DNA of 47,817 nt from Nocardiopsis endophytica (GTDB taxonomy: Bacteria > Actinomycetota > Actinomycetes > Streptosporangiales > Streptosporangiaceae): assembly GCF_027706725.1 (NCBI RefSeq), contig NZ_JAQFWQ010000048.1, forward strand, positions 1 to 47,817, written 5' to 3'. Shown here in pieces: positions 33,673-42,391 of this stretch. The notes under the pieces are model-generated. The model made no database searches. It saw only the letters and a list, made by a program, of their open reading frames with translations, and was not told the origin of the DNA. Each line of letters begins with the position of its first letter. Within the stretch, counting starts at the first letter, position 1. A program made the translations under genes and the position numbers.

Positions 33673-35081
33673 TGCTCCCCGCCCCCCTGACCGGGCTCCT
33701 CGCCTCCACCCCGCCCGGGGTCGACGAGGCCCTGGAGCTCACCGACGGCCTGGACGCTGTCCTCACCGACGGCCTGGCCCGCCCCGGCGCCGACGGCGCC
33801 CGCGCGCTGGAGGACCTCGCCGCGGCCACCGGCTCCTCCCCCCTCGCCGCCCCGGTGCGCGAGGCCGTGTCCTCCGTGGGCGCGGGGCCGGTCCCGGCCG
33901 CCTCCCTGGCCGCGCTCGCCGGTGCCCGCACCGCCCTGACCGGGGCCGTGCACGACGCCCTCCTGGGCGCACTGGACACCGCTCTGGGCCGCACCCGCGA
34001 CGAGGCGGGCGCCCCCGCGGCGCCCTCCCCCGAGCCCGCCCCCGAGCTGGAGGGCGCCCGCTCCTGGCTCACCGAGCTGGCCGTGGCCGGGTGGCGCGGC
34101 GTCGACCGCGACCTGGCCGCCGGGGCCGACGCCGCCCTCACCCCCCTACTGGAGGACCCGTCCCGGCGGCGGCTGGCGGTGCTGCTCGACGGGCTCGGCG
34201 CCGAGCTGCGCGCCCACTGCCCCCTCCCCGGCGACCAGGACCCCCCGGCCCGCCGCTGGGGCGACCTGTGGGCCCGCGCGGTGCTGCTCGCCCAGGACGC
34301 CTTCCCCGCCTGGCCCGGCGCCCCCGCCCAGGAGGCCTCCGGCCGGCTGCTGCCGCTGGGCGCCGACGTCCACCAGCACCCCACCGCCTTCCAGGTCCAG
34401 GTCCACGCGCTCCTGGAGCCCTCCGACGGCGGCCCCGTCCGCCTGGTGCGGACCTCGGTGTCGGCGCTCAAGGTCGATGTGCTCACCCGCGAATCGGTGT
34501 GGGGCCTGCTGTCCGAGCACACGGCGCTGCTCGGCGCGCTCGCCGAGCACCGCGCCCTGGACATCGAGGGCATGCCCCTGCTCGACGGCGGCGACCTGAT
34601 CTGGCACGACGACCGGGCCCACAAGGGAGGGCCCGCCGACCGGTTCGCCGCCGCCCGGCTGCACCTGGCCGGCGCCGCCGCCCCGGCCGTGCCCGCCCTG
34701 GAGCGGCACCCCGCGCGGATCGCCGAGCCGGTGCTGCTGGAGGGGTATGCGGCCAAGAAGACCACCAAGCCCGCCCTCGCCCTGGAGCTGGACCTGGACG
34801 GCGCCCGGCTGCCGGTGTCGCTGCTGCGCAGGCCCGACAGCTCCTCGCTCGACGTGAGGGCCGCGGCGGGCTCCGGCGCCTGCATCGGGCTGATGCGCTG
34901 GGACGCCGGGCGGTGGTCGGTGCAGATGCTCGGCGTCGCGGCCAAGAAGGACCCGGCCGACCAGACGCACACCGCCGACTGGGCGATGGGCCCCACCGAC
35001 CCCAAGTTCGCCACGGCGCTGAGGAACTCCGACCCGCTGGGCACGCTCCGCGAGCGCGCCGGGAAGCTGCTGAGGAAGTGA
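33672..35081 (+). CDS. Unrecognised 469-residue protein of the MoxR-vWA operon
   Basis: I do not recognise a family. The first 220 residues are mostly helical, Ala/Leu-rich and acidic (for example SWLTELAVAGWRGVDRDLAAGADAALTPLLED). From about residue 225 the sequence is strand-rich (HPTAFQVQVHALLE, VRLVRTSVSALKVDVL, LALELDLDGARLPVSLL, SLDVRAAAGSGACIGLMRW), like a compact beta domain. No signal peptide, membrane helix or ATP motif is seen. It is tightly packed: one-base overlap with the SWIM gene and two bases before the vWA gene, so it is presumably a dedicated component. Its fixed place between SWIM and vWA makes it the best candidate for a new component. Confidence 0.75.
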   Translation: MLPAPLTGLLASTPPGVDEALELTDGLDAVLTDGLARPGADGARALEDLAAATGSSPLAAPVREAVSSVGAGPVPAASLAALAGARTALTGAVHDALLGALDTALGRTRDEAGAPAAPSPEPAPELEGARSWLTELAVAGWRGVDRDLAAGADAALTPLLEDPSRRRLAVLLDGLGAELRAHCPLPGDQDPPARRWGDLWARAVLLAQDAFPAWPGAPAQEASGRLLPLGADVHQHPTAFQVQVHALLEPSDGGPVRLVRTSVSALKVDVLTRESVWGLLSEHTALLGALAEHRALDIEGMPLLDGGDLIWHDDRAHKGGPADRFAAARLHLAGAAAPAVPALERHPARIAEPVLLEGYAAKKTTKPALALELDLDGARLPVSLLRRPDSSSLDVRAAAGSGACIGLMRWDAGRWSVQMLGVAAKKDPADQTHTADWAMGPTDPKFATALRNSDPLGTLRERAGKLLRK

Positions 35082-35083
35082 GC

Positions 35084-36457
35084 ATGGCCGAAGCAGAGAC
35101 CGGGCCGCCGCCTCCCGGGGAACCCGGCGGCCCCGACCCGCACCGGAACCGCCGCCAGGTGCTGTACTGGCGCCTGCTCGCCCGCCTGTCCGGCGCCGAG
35201 GAGCAGCCCGCCCTGGAGTCGGCGGGCGTGGCCGCGGCCGAGGCCGCCGGCCTCCCCCCGGCCGTGATGGACCCCGGGGTGAGCGTGGACTCCCTGGTGC
35301 AGCGCTTCCCCGAGCTGGCCGCCGAACTGCAGGGGCTCTCCGAGGTCGCCGGGGCAGGGGCCGAGGGCGCGTCCGCCCTGGGCGCGCCGGTGGGTGATCA
35401 GGAGGTGCGCCGCGCCGCGCTGATGTCCAAGCTCCTGCTCAACGTGTTCTCCACCGGATCGGGCGATGTCACCGCCGAGCAGCTGTCGTCCTGGCAGTCC
35501 GACGCCGGGTGGCTGGAGCAGGCCTACGGCCACGCCCCCGGGTCGATGCGCGGGCGCCCGCGGGCGGGCGGCCTGGCCGGGACGCTGGGCGAGCTGGAGG
35601 GCGACCTGGTGCGCCGGATGCGGCTGCGCGAGGTCCTGGCCGACGACGCCCTGGCCTCCCGCCTCACCCCGAGCATGTCGCTCATCGAGCAGCTGCTCCG
35701 GGACAAGTCGAACCTGTCGGGCACCGCCCTGGCCAACGCCAAGGCGCTCATCCGGCGCTACGTCGACGAGGTGGCCGAGGTGCTGCGTACCCAGGTGGCG
35801 CAGGCCAGCGCGGGGACCGTGGACCGCTCGGTGCCGCCCAAGCGCGTCTTCCGCAACCTGGACCTGCAGCGCACGATCTGGAAGAACCTGCCCAACTGGA
35901 GCCCCGACGACCAGAGGCTCTACGTGGACCGGCTGTACTACCGCCACACCTCCAAGCGGATCGAGCCCGCCCGGCTCATCGTGGTGGTCGACCAGTCGGG
36001 GTCGATGGTGGACTCGATGGTCAACTGCACCATCCTGGCCTCCATCTTCGCCGGCCTGCCCAAGGTCGACGTGCACCTGGTCGCCTACGACACCCGCGCC
36101 CTGGACCTCACCCCCTGGGTGCACGACCCCTTCGAGACGCTGCTGCGCACGCAGCTGGGCGGCGGCACCGACGGCACGGCGGCCCTGGAGCACGTCCGCC
36201 CCAAGATCGCCGACCCCCGAAACACCGTCGTGGTGTGGATCTCGGACTTCTACGAGTGGAACGAGCGCACGGTGTTCGGCGGGATGGAGTCCCTGCACCG
36301 CTCCGGCGTGCGCTTCATCCCCGTGGGGTCGGTGACCAGCGGCGGCCGCCAGAGCGTCAACCCGTGGTTCCGCCAGCGCTTCAAGGACATGGGAACCCCC
36401 GTGCTCTCCGGGCACGTCAAGAAGCTCGTTCACGAACTCAAGAACTTTCTCGGCTAG
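35084..36457 (+). CDS. vWA-domain protein (CoxE/YehP-like)
   Basis: This 457-residue protein has an N-terminal helical region (residues 20-290) and a C-terminal von Willebrand factor A domain with an intact MIDAS. The DxSxS is Asp303-Ser305-Ser307 in VVVDQSGSM, the Thr is in GGGTDGT near 363, and the distal Asp is about 388 in WISDFYEW. Such proteins pair with MoxR AAA+ ATPases, the ATPase remodelling a target that the vWA domain holds through metal. ATG 35084 lies two bases after the previous stop, and GAGGAAG gives a ribosome binding site. The MoxR gene follows after 14 bases. Confidence 0.9.
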   Translation: MAEAETGPPPPGEPGGPDPHRNRRQVLYWRLLARLSGAEEQPALESAGVAAAEAAGLPPAVMDPGVSVDSLVQRFPELAAELQGLSEVAGAGAEGASALGAPVGDQEVRRAALMSKLLLNVFSTGSGDVTAEQLSSWQSDAGWLEQAYGHAPGSMRGRPRAGGLAGTLGELEGDLVRRMRLREVLADDALASRLTPSMSLIEQLLRDKSNLSGTALANAKALIRRYVDEVAEVLRTQVAQASAGTVDRSVPPKRVFRNLDLQRTIWKNLPNWSPDDQRLYVDRLYYRHTSKRIEPARLIVVVDQSGSMVDSMVNCTILASIFAGLPKVDVHLVAYDTRALDLTPWVHDPFETLLRTQLGGGTDGTAALEHVRPKIADPRNTVVVWISDFYEWNERTVFGGMESLHRSGVRFIPVGSVTSGGRQSVNPWFRQRFKDMGTPVLSGHVKKLVHELKNFLG

Positions 36458-36471
36458 GAGTGGACCCCCGA

Positions 36472-37593
36472 ATGACCGACCAGATGCTGCGCGCCCCCGC
36501 CGAGGTCGAGTACGCAGAGGAACTGGCCTGGCTGGAGTCGGTGGACGACGGCCCCAAGCCGTTCACCTGGCGGCTGAGCCCCAAGATGGTGCGCGCCTTC
36601 GTGCTGGGCTCCGAGCCCGGGGACGGCCTGGACCGCGAGATCTCCCAGAAGTGGTTCGGCGACCGCACGTTCGTCGAGCGCGCCATCGTCACCCTGGCCT
36701 CCGACCGCGGCCTGCTGCTCATCGGCGACCCCGGCACCGGCAAGAGCTGGCTGGCCGAGCTGTTGTCCGCGGCGGTCTGCGGCGACTCCACCCTGGTGGT
36801 GCAGGGCACCGCCGGCACCACCGAGGACCACATCAAGTACTCCTGGAACGTGTCCATGGTCATCGCCAAGGGCCAGTCCCGGGAGGCGCTGATCCCCTCG
36901 CCGATCATGACCGCCATGGAGCGCGGCGCCGTCGGCCGCTTCGAGGAGCTGACCCGCTCCACCAGCGACGTGCAGGACGCCCTCATCTCCATCCTGTCGG
37001 AGAAGTACGTGTCCATCCCCGAGCTCAACGAGGACAACACCGTCTTCGCCAGGCCCGGCTTCGCGATCATCGCCACCGCCAACAGCCGGGACAAGGGCGT
37101 CAACGACCTGTCCTCGGCGCTGAAGCGGCGCTTCAACTTCGTGAAGATCCCGGTGGTGTCCAACCGGCGCAGCGAGGCCGAGATCGTCCGCTTCCGCACC
37201 ACCGAGCTGCTGCGCAGGCACGACATCTCCCTGGAGGTGCCGCCCTCGCTGCTGGACGTGCTGCTGCAGAGCTTCACCGACCTGCGGGCCGCCTCGGCGT
37301 CGGCCGCCAGCGACGACGAGCGCCTGGAGTCGGCGCTGTCCACCGCCGAGCAGATCGGCGTGCTGGAGGACGCCATCCTGCACAGCCACTTCTTCGGCGA
37401 CAGCACGCTGCGCGCCGGGACGCTGGCCGGGTCCCTGGTGGGCTCGCTGGCCCGGCGCACCCCCGAGGACCTGGCCATCCTGAACAAGTTCTGGCACGGC
37501 GTGGTCGAGCCGCGCGGCACCGACGAGGGCGGGTCGGGCCCGTGGCAGGAGTTCCTGGAGGGCGGCAAGCAGGCGATCGAGGCCCTGTCGTGA
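36472..37593 (+). CDS. MoxR-type AAA+ ATPase (YehL-like)
   Basis: This 373-residue ATPase has Walker A GDPGTGKSW (residues 85-93). The second acidic motif reads GAVGRFEELTRS near 150-162, so the usual Asp-Glu of Walker B is Glu-Glu here. Sensor 1 is IIATANSRD near 200, an arginine-finger region is SSALKRRFNFVKIPVV, and a lid helical domain follows. MoxR proteins form hexameric chaperone rings, commonly acting with a vWA partner. ATG 36472 has GGAG 12 bases before. The stop overlaps the DUF5682 start (GTGA), confirming coupling. Confidence 0.92.
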   Translation: MTDQMLRAPAEVEYAEELAWLESVDDGPKPFTWRLSPKMVRAFVLGSEPGDGLDREISQKWFGDRTFVERAIVTLASDRGLLLIGDPGTGKSWLAELLSAAVCGDSTLVVQGTAGTTEDHIKYSWNVSMVIAKGQSREALIPSPIMTAMERGAVGRFEELTRSTSDVQDALISILSEKYVSIPELNEDNTVFARPGFAIIATANSRDKGVNDLSSALKRRFNFVKIPVVSNRRSEAEIVRFRTTELLRRHDISLEVPPSLLDVLLQSFTDLRAASASAASDDERLESALSTAEQIGVLEDAILHSHFFGDSTLRAGTLAGSLVGSLARRTPEDLAILNKFWHGVVEPRGTDEGGSGPWQEFLEGGKQAIEALS

Positions 37594-40460
37594 GCACGCC
37601 CACCACCGAAGGCGGCGCCCCGGCGGGCGCCGCCCCCTTCTCCCCGCTGCGCGAGCGGCTGCGGGAGGCCGCCGAGGAGTTCGCCGGGGCGCCGGGCGCG
37701 GCCGCCGACATCCTGGCCGGGATGGTCGACGACGTGGACCGGGCGCTGCGCGAGCCGGTGGAGGTCTTCCCCGTCGCCCACCACTCCCCCGCCGCGGCCC
37801 TGGCCATGGCGCGCCGCCTGCGGGAGAAGCGGCCCACGACCGTCTTCGTCGAGCTGTGCGAGGACCTGGTGCCGCTCCTGGACGAGCTGCGCAACTGCAA
37901 GCTGCCCGTGGCGCTGCAGGCCTTCGCCTCCGAGCCGCAGGACCTGCCCTCCAAGGGCGGGCCGCTGAGCGTGGTCGCGCCCGTCACCGAGGCCTCCGCC
38001 GAGTACCAGGCCATCGCCTACGCCCTGGAGACCCCGGGGGTGGAGCTGGTGGCGGTGGACCGCTCGGTCGACCTGGTCTTCCAATGGGACGCCGCCCGCG
38101 AGGGCGGCGGGCAGGCCGGACCGGAAGGCGGGGACGCCGGGGACTCCGGCGACGGCGCCGCCGAGGCGGCGGGGATGCACGGCGGCGCGGTGGGCGTGGA
38201 GATCGGCGACCTGCGCCCGCGCTTCGCCGACCTGGAGGAGCACCTGCTGCACCGCGGCCGGGTGCGCCACTGGTCGGAGTGGTGGGACCAGTACGTCGAG
38301 CAGCCCCTGGCCCGCGCCGACCACGACACCTACCGGCAGGTCATGGTGGCGATCGGCGGGCTGTTCCGCCGCCTGTCGCCGCGCAACGCCCGCCTCGCCG
38401 TGGACGAGGACCGCGAGCGGCACATGTGGCGGCGCATCCGCGAGCACCTGGCCGCCACCGGCACCGACCCGGCCGACACGGTGTTCGTGTGCGGCGCCTT
38501 CCACGCCGCCAGCCCGGTGGCGGAGGCCTCCTCCACCGCGGGCGACGGGGACTTCACCATCCCGCCGCCGACGGGCACCGACTGGCTGTACGGGCTCATC
38601 CCCTCCAGCAACTCGGCCATCGAGGCCCAGTTCGGCCTGGCACAGGGGGCGGTGTCGGTGGCCTCGGCCACCTGGGCCAAGCACGTGTCGGCGCGGTCGG
38701 TGCGGCCGTTCCGCCTCAAGGGCCAGAAGGGCAAGGGGGCGGCGGGCAAGCGGTCGGCCGCGCCCGCCGCGGCGGGGCCCACCGCCCCCGACCCCGGTCG
38801 GCTGTCGGGGTTCCTGTCCGCGCCGCCGGAGCTGGACCCGCTCGACGAGGCCGAGCTGCGCACCTGGTGCGTGGACCTGGTGCGGCTGGCCCGGCGCAAC
38901 GGCTACGCCTCCAGCACCGCCGACGCCATCGCGGTCTATGAGACCTCGGTGCTGCTGGCGGGCATGCGCGACCGGGCCCGCCCCACCCCCTACGACTTCC
39001 AGGACGCGGCGGTCACCTGCATCGAGAAGGACACCGTGCCGGGCCGCCGGGACGTGCGGCGGCTGTGCGAGATCCTGCTCGGCGGGGACCGGGTGGGCTC
39101 GGTGGGCTACCACTCGATGCCGCCGCTGGCCAAGGACGTGGCCGACCGCCTGGAGCCGCTCGGGGTGGACCTGGGCAAGCGCACCGTGCAGCGCATCCTG
39201 GTCGACCTGCGGGCCGAACCGGAGCTGGCGCCGGCGTCCATGCTGCTGTGGCGGCTGCGGCGGCTCCTGGGCGGTGCGGTGCGGCCCATCGCCGGGGCGT
39301 GCGCCCTGGGCGACCGGTCGGTACAGGAGAGCTGGGACGTCTCGCTCGGCCGCGACCAGCGCTCGCTGATCGAGCTGGGGTACGAGGGCGTCACCGTCGA
39401 GCAGGTGCTCGAACAGAGGCTGCGGCGCGCGGCCTGGGACCCCAAGGCCACCGCCGCCTCGGTACTGGAGGCGGCCGAGGACGCCATCGTGCTGCTGGAC
39501 TCCCCGGCCCTGGTGTCCGACCTGGGGCGGCGGGCGGTCGAGGTGCTGGCCTCCGAGCGCACCGCCGACGGCGCCCCGGAGGTGCTGCGCCGCTTCCGGG
39601 CGCTGGTGGCGTACTTCCGCGGCACCGGCACCGGGCTCCCGGCCTGGTGCGAGGAGTTCGTGAAGGCGGGGTACGCGCACTACTGCACCCTGCTGCCGCG
39701 GGCCTTCGCCGAGGAGGACGCGGACGTCGGGCAGGTGGCGGCGATGCTGTCGTTCCTGTTCTCCCTGGAGAGCACGGCGCTGGCGCTGGGGTGCGACCGG
39801 GACCAGCTGGAGCTGGCCGTGGCGCAGTCGCACCCGGAGGACGCCGCCAAGGTGGCGCTGCTGTGGGCGGCCCGCCACCGGCTGGGGGCGCTGTCCCGGG
39901 ACGAGCTGCGGGCGCGCTGCGCCGAGCTGCTGGGCAACCCGCTGGTGGTGCCGTCGTACCCGCGCTACCTGAGCGGGTTCGCCCAGGCGCTGGGGCCGGT
40001 GCCCGAGCTGGCGCCGTTCGTGGTGGAGGCGGTGTCCGAGGCGTTCGCGCGGCTGCCCGACCCGGTGCTGCTGCCGTGGCTGCCGGTGCTGGTGGAGACG
40101 CTGCGCAAGGACGCGGGGTCGATGATGCCGTCGCTGGTGCGCGAGGCCGGCCGCACGTTCCCGGGCAGGCTGGGGGCGCTGGACGCCTGGACGCCGCCGT
40201 GGGCCCAGGGGCCGGCCGCAGACGGGGCCGCGGAGGCGCCGTCCGGGTCCGGGGGCGGAGGCCCCGCCGCCGAGATGCTGGACCGCCACCGGGCGTCCGG
40301 CGACGCCGTGGCGGCGGTCCTGGGGGCCGAGGGCACGTGGTCGAGCCCGGACGCCGGGGCGGGCGGGTCCGCCTCCCCCGCGGCGGGTGAGGCGGCCGCC
40401 CTGGTCGAGCGCCATCCGGGGGCAGCGGCGGCGGTGGCCGCGGTCATCGCATCGCCGTAG
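37590..40460 (+). CDS. Large DUF5682-family protein (YehM-like)
   Basis: This 956-residue protein belongs to DUF5682, the regular partner of MoxR-vWA operons. The N-terminal domain has VFPVAHHSPAAALAMARRLRE (His64-His65) and TTVFVELCEDLVPLL (Glu near 87 and 90). It then has WWDQYVEQPL and FVCGAFHAASPVAEA near 305, together reminiscent of the TraB/ChaN/erythromycin-esterase metal-site arrangement. From about residue 420 on it is almost entirely helical (ETSVLLAGMRDRARPTPYDFQDAA...), possibly a scaffold. Two Gly/Ser/Ala linkers near the C-terminus each lead into similar helices (AEMLDRHRASGDAVAAVLG and AALVERHPGAAAAVAAVI), a short internal repeat. Confidence 0.85.
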   Translation: MSTPTTEGGAPAGAAPFSPLRERLREAAEEFAGAPGAAADILAGMVDDVDRALREPVEVFPVAHHSPAAALAMARRLREKRPTTVFVELCEDLVPLLDELRNCKLPVALQAFASEPQDLPSKGGPLSVVAPVTEASAEYQAIAYALETPGVELVAVDRSVDLVFQWDAAREGGGQAGPEGGDAGDSGDGAAEAAGMHGGAVGVEIGDLRPRFADLEEHLLHRGRVRHWSEWWDQYVEQPLARADHDTYRQVMVAIGGLFRRLSPRNARLAVDEDRERHMWRRIREHLAATGTDPADTVFVCGAFHAASPVAEASSTAGDGDFTIPPPTGTDWLYGLIPSSNSAIEAQFGLAQGAVSVASATWAKHVSARSVRPFRLKGQKGKGAAGKRSAAPAAAGPTAPDPGRLSGFLSAPPELDPLDEAELRTWCVDLVRLARRNGYASSTADAIAVYETSVLLAGMRDRARPTPYDFQDAAVTCIEKDTVPGRRDVRRLCEILLGGDRVGSVGYHSMPPLAKDVADRLEPLGVDLGKRTVQRILVDLRAEPELAPASMLLWRLRRLLGGAVRPIAGACALGDRSVQESWDVSLGRDQRSLIELGYEGVTVEQVLEQRLRRAAWDPKATAASVLEAAEDAIVLLDSPALVSDLGRRAVEVLASERTADGAPEVLRRFRALVAYFRGTGTGLPAWCEEFVKAGYAHYCTLLPRAFAEEDADVGQVAAMLSFLFSLESTALALGCDRDQLELAVAQSHPEDAAKVALLWAARHRLGALSRDELRARCAELLGNPLVVPSYPRYLSGFAQALGPVPELAPFVVEAVSEAFARLPDPVLLPWLPVLVETLRKDAGSMMPSLVREAGRTFPGRLGALDAWTPPWAQGPAADGAAEAPSGSGGGGPAAEMLDRHRASGDAVAAVLGAEGTWSSPDAGAGGSASPAAGEAAALVERHPGAAAAVAAVIASP

Positions 40461-40486
40461 CCCGAGCGCACACCTGGTGGAGGGAA

Positions 40487-40523
40487 CGCCGGGGCCCGGG
40501 GGCAGCGCCCCCGGGCCCCGGCG
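40487..40523 (+). terminator. Strong terminator of the MoxR-vWA operon
   Basis: A perfect 16-bp all-GC stem pairs CGCCGGGGCCCGGGGG (40487-40502) with its complement (40508-40523) across loop CAGCG. It starts 26 bases after the DUF5682 stop and separates the operon from the convergent lipoprotein gene. Confidence 0.8.
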
Positions 40524-40672
40524 CCTCCGGCACGGCGTCCGGGGGAGGTCCGGTCCGCCCCGGCGCCCGTGGCCTCCTGCGGATCGGCGCCAGGGCGCAG
40601 TCCACGCCGTCCACGCCTCCCTCGCGGTGCGCTCGGGCGGGCGGTTCATTCAGCGGTCGCCCGGGAATGCCC

Positions 40673-41371
40673 TCATGCGTCGTCGAACTCGGGGACGCCG
40701 TAGGTGCCGACCGACACGCCCGTCTGGCGCACCTCGCCGCCGCCGTCGTCGTAGAAGCAGGTGGCGTCCTCCACCGCGGCCTCGGGTTCGGCGCGGACCA
40801 CGTCGTCCATGTCGCACAGCACCTTCTCGGCGCCGGTGCTGTAGCGGAGCTGCTCCTGCACCGCCTCGCGCACCACCGGCCCCTCGGGCATGTCCTGCTG
40901 GTACTGCACGATGAAGCCCGAGGACTCGATGTCGACCGAGTAGTCGAACTCCTCGCCCATGAACGTGACCGTGCAGGTCGCCGACTCGCCCTCGTCGCCG
41001 GCGATGTCGGGGCAGGTGTACTCGGCGTCGGGGTCGGCCGTCTGGGCGAAGGAGGAGATCCTCTCCAGGGCCTCGAAGGCGATGCGCTCGTTGAGCGGGG
41101 CGTCGTCGGCGGGCTCGTCGGGCAGGTCGGCCTCATCGAGCTCCGGCCGCTCCTCGGGGACCTCGCCCTGCTCCAGCTCACCGGGCGGCTGGGCCCCGGT
41201 GGCGCTGGAGGACTCCTCCTCGGCCGCCGCGGCCTGCCCGGTGGAGGGGGCGGGGTCGGGCGCCCCGCCCCCTCCCGCGCACGCGGTCAGGGCGAGCAGG
41301 GCGCCGGCGGCGGTCGGAACGAGGGCGAAGCGGGGGGTCCGCACTGCTTCCGCAAGCATCGTCGGGGACAT
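40673..41371 (-). CDS. Secreted lipoprotein with DUF4333-like repeats
   Basis: This 232-residue lipoprotein precursor has signal peptide FALVPTAAGALLALTAC with lipobox LTAC, so Cys31 should be lipidated. An acidic, disordered Glu/Ser/Pro-rich linker runs to about residue 85. Two similar modules follow: TCPDIAGDEGESATCTVTF...VDIE and VLCDMDDVVRAEPEAAVEDATCFY...VSVG, each with two cysteines, as in DUF4333-type actinobacterial lipoproteins. It is probably anchored to the outer face of the membrane; function unknown. The start is ATG 41371, with AAGGA immediately before it; ATG 41359 is an alternative. Confidence 0.8.
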   Translation of the reverse strand: MSPTMLAEAVRTPRFALVPTAAGALLALTACAGGGGAPDPAPSTGQAAAAEEESSSATGAQPPGELEQGEVPEERPELDEADLPDEPADDAPLNERIAFEALERISSFAQTADPDAEYTCPDIAGDEGESATCTVTFMGEEFDYSVDIESSGFIVQYQQDMPEGPVVREAVQEQLRYSTGAEKVLCDMDDVVRAEPEAAVEDATCFYDDGGGEVRQTGVSVGTYGVPEFDDA

Positions 41372-41527
41372 TCCTTACCGTGGGGTCGTCGGCGGCGGGG
41401 CCCGACCGCGCACGGGAACACGGTGGCGGAGCCGCCGGGAGGGGATCTCCGACACATGATGCCATCGTTCGGCCGCGCTCCGCCTTCGTCTCCGGCCCGC
41501 GGGCGCCGGGGGCCGCCGCGCCCGCGG

Positions 41528-42217
41528 TCAGTCCCGGCGGCCGATGCCCTCCTCGCGCAGCTTGGCGGCGGTGGCCTCGCGGCGCGCGAACACGTCGGCG
41601 GACATCTCGTTCATCTGCTTGAGGACCTTCTTGCGCGGGCGCGCGGCCAGCCGGTCGATGTAGAGCCGCCCGTAGGTGTGGTCGGTCTCGTGCTGAAGGC
41701 AGCGGGCGAAGTACCCGGTGCCCTCGATCTCCACCGGCGCGCCGTCCTTGTCGAAGCCGGTCACCCTGGCGTACTCGGCGCGCGGCAGCTCGGCGTGCGG
41801 CCCGGGGACCGACAGGCAGCCCTCGTTCTCCACGACCAGGGCGGCCCCGGCCCCGCGCTCGGCCAGCACCGGGTTCACCACGTGGCCGACGTGGCGCACC
41901 CCGTCGTCGTCGGGGCAGTCGTAGACGAACAGCCGCAGGTCCTCGCCGACCTGGTTGCCGGCCAGGCCGACCCCCTCGGCGGCGTACATGGTCAGGAACA
42001 TGTCGTCGATGAGCTCCGACAGCTCGGCGCCGCCGAACATGGCCGGGTCCACGTCCCGGTTCACCCGGTGCAGGACCTCGTCGCCGACGACGGTGATGGG
42101 GCGCACACGGCCGCGGGCGGCCTCGGGGGCCGTCGCCGGGAAGTCGTCGACGGGCTCGCCCTGCACGCGCACCCGGGTGTCGACGGGGTGCTCGGGGGTG
42201 GACTGCTCGGACATGCG
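41528..42217 (-). CDS. def: Peptide deformylase
   Basis: This 229-residue zinc/iron deformylase removes the formyl group from nascent proteins. Motif 1 is GVGLAGNQVG at residues 81-90 (the usual GxGLAAxQ with Gly-Asn), motif 2 is EGCLS with ligand Cys133, and motif 3 is QHETDH with His175, Glu176 and His179. All catalytic residues are present. A 35-residue N-terminal extension (MSEQSTPEHPVDTRVRV...) is longer than in E. coli Def. A longer open frame continues upstream, but ATG 42217 is the only sensible start. The atypical motif 1 suggests a secondary, non-housekeeping copy. Confidence 0.92.
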   Translation of the reverse strand, partial: RMSEQSTPEHPVDTRVRVQGEPVDDFPATAPEAARGRVRPITVVGDEVLHRVNRDVDPAMFGGAELSELIDDMFLTMYAAEGVGLAGNQVGEDLRLFVYDCPDDDGVRHVGHVVNPVLAERGAGAALVVENEGCLSVPGPHAELPRAEYARVTGFDKDGAPVEIEGTGYFARCLQHETDHTYGRLYIDRLAARPRKKVLKQMNEMSADVFARREATAAKLREEGIGRRD

Positions 42218-42391
42218 CTGCTCGCTCTTTTCCACGTCGCCTGATGGCCGGGGTGCGCAGGGGGTCGCCCACCGCCGCGCAGACCTTCGCAAAATAGCAT
42301 AAATTCCCAGGTCATGTGCGCGGCGCGGGGCACCGGGAGACGGCCTCGGCGCAGGTCCCGAGCAACGGCCGCCCGCCAATATCATCATCGA

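Noticed and set aside
36438-40649. A 1403-codon open frame on the minus strand opposite the MoxR and DUF5682 genes
   Set aside because: It is a shadow of high-GC coding sequence: the plus-strand frames have clear AAA+ and DUF5682 motifs, and the minus frame is His/Gln/Arg-rich without homology. The same applies to the 922-codon frame at 33665-36433.
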